Source: Bostrychus sinensis (lineage: Eukaryota; Chordata; Actinopteri; Gobiiformes; Eleotridae). From it: 64,000 bases of DNA. The stretch's first letter is position 1. Every line of letters begins with the position of its first letter. Made by a program: the position numbers and the translations under genes. The notes under the pieces are model-generated. The model saw nothing but the letters and a program-made list of their open reading frames with translations. It did no database searches and was not told the origin of the DNA. The DNA lies in NCBI GenBank assembly GCA_020698575.1, contig CM036243.1, positions 2,112,501-2,176,500 on the forward strand, given 5' to 3'. Below, one piece after another: positions 58,360 to 64,000 of the stretch.

Positions 58360-59600
58360 CTCAGAACTGTCCTGTGGATGAAGGACTAAAACCAAAACTT
58401 TGTCCTTTCTTGTTAAACTGTTTTACTTGATCAAATGTTTTTCATAAAAGCTTGTATATGATCTTGTGGTCACTTTGTTTCGTCCCTTTCTTCTCTCCTT
58501 AGTAAGACTCTGATGCCCCCCCACACTGCTCACGGCTGGCTGCTCATGCACCGGCCTCTGTCGGCCCGCCTCAGTGTGTCCCGCTCACACAGGGGTCACA
58601 GGCCGCGTTCACACTACAGGCAAATGTGGCCCAGATCTACTTTCTTCACATCCGATTATGTTCCAAGCCTGCTCAGTGAAATGATCTAGATCTGTATGTG
58701 TTATACAAGTGGGAGAGTTGTATTTAAGATCACACTTTCATTGATTTAACCCTCATGCCTTAATGAGAACAAATGTGTCCTTTTCAAGTTTTTTGATAAC
58801 TTTGCAGTAGTTATTACCTTTTCTGTGAAAATTCATGTGTGTATTTTTTCACTAATTGATATTCTAAACACAAATTACTTAATGTTTACACTCTCTAACT
58901 AAAGTTGTTATGTTGGTCCTGTTCAGTGACAAAAGTGTCCCTGTAAACCCTTTTAATGCCAGTTATATAACAGCATCTAATTTTTTGGGCTGTGGTAAGA
59001 AACACACACAAATATTAAATAGTTTTAATATTCTCAGTGCAAAGTCGATTTTGCACTTAATTAAATGGATTTGTGATTTTTTTTGTACCAGTTTTAATGG
59101 ATTGGTTTATTGGGAGTTAGGTTTTTAGATAAAAAAAAAAAAAGCTCTCTAAAAATGAATGAAGATGCTATTAAATAAACTGTCATTAAAAGCGTTACAA
59201 ATCTGAAACTAAATGATCAGGGCACAAATTGATTAAAAGATTTATGCAAAAAAAAAAAAGAGAAATATGAATTATTCATTTTTTAATGATGTTTTAAGAC
59301 ACTTTTGTCACTAAACAGGGGCAATGTAACTTTTTAAACTGGGGCATAAACAGAGTTCAAAAATAAATTAAAAATGGATAAAAATTGTTATACGTCCATC
59401 TACTGTCATTGATTTGTGTCCATTTGTTCCATCTCTTGAAGTCCGGGCTTAGGCTTGGTGGACTGTAGGTTCTTTAGCACCATCAGAACTGTACTGTGGC
59501 TGTTTTATGAAAATGATCTTTGGCTCCTTCAGGTTTCCAGGAGCAAATGTACCAGGCCCCTCCTTATTTTAGACTATAGCTGCTTCTCATCTGGGCTGGG
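58360..59600. other. Spacer with TTAA-family MITE fragments
   Basis: 58745-58985 and 59190-59340 are fragments of the repeat described at 43590. A runs at 59131-59142 and 59249-59259. No gene. Confidence 0.45.
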
Positions 59601-59603
59601 GAG

Positions 59604-59830
59604 AGGTATGGAGGAGAAATGAGTGAACAGAGGAGAGGGGGCATGGAGAGGAGAGAGGAGGCACAGAGGGGACAGAGAAGAGAGGGGACGCAGGGAGGAG
59701 AGAGGAGACAGAGACAAAAGAGACAATACAGAAAGAAAAGAGGAGACACAGAGAGGAGAGACAGACGAGGAGAGAGACAAGACAGGGAGGAGAGGAGACA
59801 TAGGGGAGAGGAGACAGAGAGGAAAGATAC
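59604..59830. repeat. Polypurine (GA-rich) tract
   Basis: About 220 bp of the plus strand are almost only A and G (gaggagagaggagac-type repeats), broken by isolated C/T. Open in several frames on both strands without coding meaning. Confidence 0.9.
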
Positions 59831-60691
59831 ATTCAGCCCAGAGCACTCTGTGGTAAGTCCACACCTGTGACATGTGTCTCTGACAAAGACCAGTCCTCTC
59901 TCAGTGTCCACTGGAACAATAAGTACAGTTTGACTCAGTAACCCCTTCTTTTTTGCCTCCATCAGATCAGTCCAATCTCCAAAAGCTGAATCTAGACCAG
60001 CTGGAGATAGATCTCACTCAGATGAACATGAGGTGGAAGGAAAAACATGCTTATTTTTCTCTCAGGTGAACCATGTCTTGTTGTGATATTTAGCATTTAT
60101 TTATTAGCAAAAGCTGTCTCTGTTATTAGACTCCAGCCTCTTGCACCACTTCACTCTTTTTATTTAATTATCTCAGAGGAACAGAGGCCTGTTCAGGAGT
60201 TACTGAACCCAACTGTGTTGAACTGACCCGCTCAGTACTGTGAAACCAGCAGCACACACCTCAGCCTGCTGCAGGGCCTACTGGGTGAACACATCATAAA
60301 TCCTGAGTATATGTTTGACTTTGAGCATAAATACAGTAGTGTACATACAGACACTTGTTCAAAGGATTTTAGCACTTAAACTACACTTGTAACACTTACA
60401 GTACACAAAGTCACCTTCTCCTCCTCCTCAGTATTTCAGCGAGCGCTCAGGTGTGCGAGTGGGACGACTTGAATACAGTATGTCTTCAGGGGATCCATAA
60501 AGGAGCCCGCAGCAAAGTCAATATCAGGGTGATGGAGGACAAATATGACTTATGTATACACAGATTTGCGTAGATGATAAAGAAAGATGCGCTGAAGGAC
60601 ACGTGTACATGCAGCGAGCGCCTGTGCTGTATACTGATGTTAGTTTGTTGAGTTTCTATGTTAAAGACGGTCTTTAACATATGCCACTTAT

Positions 60692-60742
60692 GGTGGCATG
60701 GTGGCAAAGGGGTAAGCACTGTCGCCAAAGCAAGAAGGTCCC
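60692..60742 (+). mobile_element. Truncated SINE head at the satellite border
   Basis: ggtggcatggtggcaaaggg gtaagcactgtcgcc aaagcaagaaggtcc matches the tRNA-like head of the SINE family at 43183 and 44485. It ends at the point where the 12-bp satellite begins, before the B box. Confidence 0.6.
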
Positions 60743-63700
60743 TGTGATTAGTATAGTGTCTAGTGTAGTGACGAGCATAGTGACTAGTATAGTGACTAAT
60801 GTAGTGACTAGAGTAGTGACTAGTATACTGTCTAGTGTAGTGATTAGTATAGTGTCTAGTGTAGTGACGAGCGTAGTGACTAGTATAGTGACTAATGTAG
60901 TGACTAGTATACTGTCTAGTGTAGTGATTAGTATAGTGTCTAGTGTAGTTACTAGCGTAGTGACTAGTATAGTGACTAATGTAGTGACTAGTATACTGTC
61001 TAGTGTAGTGATTAGTATAGTGTCTAGTGTAGTGACGAGCGTAGTGACTAGTATAGTGACTAATGTAGTGACTAGAGTAGTGACTAGTATACTGTCTAGT
61101 GTAGTGATTAGTATAGTGTCTAGTGTAGTTACTAGCGTAGTGACTAGTATAGTGACTAATGTAGTGACTAGCGTAGTGACTAGTATACTGTCTAGTGTAG
61201 TGATTAGTATAGTGTCTAGTGTAGTGACGAGCGTAGTGACTAGTATAGTGACTAATGTAGTGACTAGAGTAGTGACTAGTATACTGTCTAGTGTAGTGAT
61301 TAGTATAGTGTCTAGTGTAGTTACTAGCGTAGTGACTAGTATAGTGTCTAGTGCAGTGATGAGCGTAGTGACTAGTATAGTGACTAATGTAGTGACTAGT
61401 ATACTGTCTAGTGTAGTGATTAGTATAGTGTCTAGTGTAGTTACTAGCGTAGTGACTAGTATAGTGACTAATGTAGTGACTAGTATAGTGACTAATGTAG
61501 TGACTAGTATACTGTCTAGTGTAGTGATTAGTATAGTGTCTAGTGTAGTGACGAGCGTAGTGACTAGTATAGTGACTAATGTAGTGACTAGTATACTGTC
61601 TAGTGTAGTGATTAGTATAGTGTCTAGTGTAGTTACTAGCGTAGTGACTAGTATAGTGACTAATGTAGTGACTAGTATACTGTCTAGTGTAGTCATTAGT
61701 ATAGTGTCTAGTGTAGTGACGAGCGTAGTGACTAGTATAGTGACTAATGTAGTGACTAGTATACTGTCTAGTGTAGTGATTAGTATAGTGTCTAGTGTAG
61801 TTACTAGCGTAGTGACTAGTATAGTGACTAATGTAGTGACTAGCGTAGTGACTAGTATACTGTCTAGTGTAGTGACGAGCGTAGTGACTAGTATAGTGAC
61901 TAATGTAGTGACTAGAGTAGTGACTAGTATACTGTCTAGTGTAGTGATTAGTATAGTGTCTAGTGTAGTTACTAGCGTAGTGACTAGTATAGTGACTAAT
62001 GTAGTGACTAGCGTAGTGACTAGTATAGTGACTAATGTAGTGACTAGAGTAGTGACTAGTATACTGTCTAGTGTAGTGATTAGTTTAGTGACTAATGTAG
62101 TGACTAGCGTAGTGACTAGTATAGTGACTAATGTAGTGACTAGAGTAGTGACTAGTATACTGTCTAGTGTAGTGATTAGTATAGTGTCTAGTGTAGTTAC
62201 TAGCGTAGTGACTAGTATAGTGACTAATGTAGTGACTAGCGTAGTGACTAGTATACTGTCTAGTGTAGTGATTAGTATAGTGTCTAGTGTAGTTACTAGC
62301 GTAGTGACTAGTATAGTGACTAATGTAGTGACTAGTATACTGTCTAGTGTAGTGATTAGTATAGTGTCCAGTGTAGTTACTAGCGTAGTGACTAGTATAG
62401 TGACTAATGTAGTGACTAGAGTAGTGACTAGTATACTGTCTAGTGTAGTGATTAGTATAGTGTCTAGTGTAGTGACGAGCGTAGTGACTAGTATAGTGAC
62501 TAATGTAGTGACTAGAGTAGTGACTAGTATACTGTCTAGTGTAGTGATTAGTATAGTGTCTAGTGTAGTGACGAGCGTAGTGACTACTATAGTTATTAAT
62601 GTAGTGACTAGAGTAGTGACTAGTATACTGTCTAGTGTAGTGATTAGTATAGTGTCTAGTGTAGTGACGAGCGTAGTGACTAGTATAGTGACTAATGTAG
62701 TGACTAGAGTAGTGACTAGTATACTGTCTAGTGTAGTGATTAGTATAGTGTCTAGTGTAGTGACGAGCGTAGTGACTAGTATAGTGACTAATGTAGTGAC
62801 TAGAGTAGTGACTAGTATACTGTCTAGTGTAGTGATTAGTATAGTGTCTAGTGTAGTTACTAGCATAGTGACTAGTATAGTGACTAATGTAGTGACTAGA
62901 GTAGTGACTAGTATACTGTCTAGTGTAGTGATTAGTATAGTGTCTAGTGTAGTTACTAGCGTAGTGACTAGTATAGTGTCTAGTGCAGTGATGAGCGTAG
63001 TGACTAGTATAGTGACTAATGTAGTGACTAGTATACTGTCTAGTGTAGTGATTAGTATAGTGTCTAGTGTAGTTACTAGCGTAGTGACTAGTATAGTGAC
63101 TAATGTAGTGACTAGTATACTGTCTAGTGTAGTGATTAGTATAGTGTCTAGTGTAGTGACGAGCGTAGTGACTAGTATAGTGACTAATGTAGTGACTAGT
63201 ATACTGTCTAGTGTAGTCATTAGTATAGTGTCTAGTGTAGTGAAGAGCGTAGTGACTAGTATAGTGACTAATGTAGTGACTAGTATACTGTCTAGTGTAG
63301 TGATTAGTATAGTGTCTAGTGTAGTTACTAGCGTAGTGACTAGTATAGTGACTAATGTAGTGACTAGCGTAGTGACTAGTATACTGTCTAGTGTAGTGAT
63401 TAGTATAGTGTCTAGTGTAGTGACGAGCGTAGTGACTAGTATAGTGACTAATGTAGTGACTAGTATACTGTCTAGTGTAGTGATTAGTATAGTGTCTAGT
63501 GTAGTGACGAGCGTAGTGACTAGTATAGTGACTAATGTAGTGACTAGTATACTGTCTAGTGTAGTGATTAGTATAGTGTCTAGTGTAGTTACTAGCGTAG
63601 TGACTAGTATAGTGACTAATGTAGTGACTAGCGTAGTGACTAGTATACTGTCTAGTGTAGTGATTAGTATAGTGTCTAGTGTAGTGACGAGCGTAGTGAC

Positions 63701-64000
63701 TAGTATAGTGACTAATGTAGTGACTAGAGTAGTGACTAGTATACTGTCTAGTGTAGTGATTAGTATAGTGTCTAGTGTAGTTACTAGCGTAGTGACTAGT
63801 ATAGTGTCTAGTGCAGTGATGAGCGTAGTGACTAGTATAGTGACTAATGTAGTGACTAGTATACTGTCTAGTGTAGTGATTAGTATAGTGTCTAGTGTAG
63901 TTACTAGCGTAGTGACTAGTATAGTGACTAATGTAGTGACTAGTATAGTGACTAATGTAGTGACTAGTATACTGTCTAGTGTAGTGATTAGTATAGTGTC
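60743..64000. repeat. 12-bp satellite with 84/96-bp higher-order repeats
   Basis: All 12-mers are variants of actagtatagtg. A typical higher-order unit is attagtatagtg, tctagtgtagtg, acgagcgtagtg, actagtatagtg, actaatgtagtg, (actagagtagtg or actagcgtagtg, optional), actagtatactg, tctagtgtagtg, giving 7 or 8 monomers (84 or 96 bp). Another variant has tagttactagcgtag at the third monomer. The array runs off the window. Since 12 is a multiple of 3, the minus strand is stop-free and would read as a Thr-Thr-Leu-Val/Asp repeat of more than 800 codons. I treat that as an artefact. Confidence 0.97.

Noticed and set aside
59604..59870. Arg/Glu-rich and Ser/Leu/Pro-rich open frames
   Set aside because: By-products of the polypurine tract in both strands.
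60674..63220. 848-codon minus-strand Thr/Leu/Val open frame
   Set aside because: 12-bp satellite is a multiple of three, so a stop-free frame is automatic. The start Met comes from one variant monomer. Kept only as a property of the satellite.

Overview
The window looks like vertebrate, almost certainly teleost fish, chromosomal DNA. The evidence is the repeat content: Tc1-like transposons with about 200-bp inverted repeats, L2/CR1-type and RTE-type LINEs with characteristic fish 3' tails, PIF/Harbinger and hAT relics and MITEs, a tRNA-headed SINE, a Penelope-like fragment, a solo LTR and two large short-unit satellite arrays. The sequence is AT-rich, has long spacers, and shows no operons or bacterial gene packing. 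I recognise no intact host gene. Every coding stretch I can name comes from a mobile element and is broken. I did not try to name the species.

Layout. 0-4 kb: a deleted Harbinger-type transposase on the minus strand, a perfect hairpin and hAT-type termini. 4.2-7.1 kb: a large foldback structure with about 200-bp inverted arms that carry G-rich tracts, enclosing a LINE reverse-transcriptase relic and degenerate tandem repeats. 7.5-8.4 kb: a decayed coding-like stretch I cannot identify. 8.9-11.5 kb: a LINE whose 3' region is split by a nearly intact 1,605-bp Tc1-like transposon. 11.5-16 kb: mostly non-coding, with a Penelope-like GIY-YIG-region relic. 16.5-18.9 kb: three MITE-type elements, two of them abutting at a TTAA site. 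19.7-20.3 kb: an L2-type LINE end. 22.7-25.6 kb: two decayed copies of a coiled-coil coding sequence, the first split by a 1,027-bp Harbinger-type MITE with TTA duplications. 25.6-28 kb: two inverted copies of one MITE, a palindromic element and a HARBI1-like transposase fragment. 28.1-30.3 kb: a Tc1-like relic split by an L2-type LINE with an 8-bp target duplication.

31-49 kb is a dense mix: a hAT MITE with an internal 18-bp minisatellite, an RTE-type LINE relic, a solo LTR with 4-bp target duplication, Tc1 fragments, a complete SINE with a 15-bp target duplication, and a LINE relic carrying three later insertions, including a TTAA-type MITE whose sister copy lies 2 kb downstream. 49.5-54.9 kb is an 11-bp minisatellite, cut in two by a 1,964-bp 5'-truncated LINE. 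55-60.7 kb holds a TTAA-type palindromic MITE, an L2 tail, a hAT MITE and a polypurine tract. 60.74 kb to the end is a 12-bp satellite with 84/96-bp higher-order repeats that starts inside a truncated SINE head and runs off the window.

The elements do not form a pathway. Their value is as a layered record of insertions with a readable order of events. The very long open frames over the two satellites result from stop-free short repeats, not genes.
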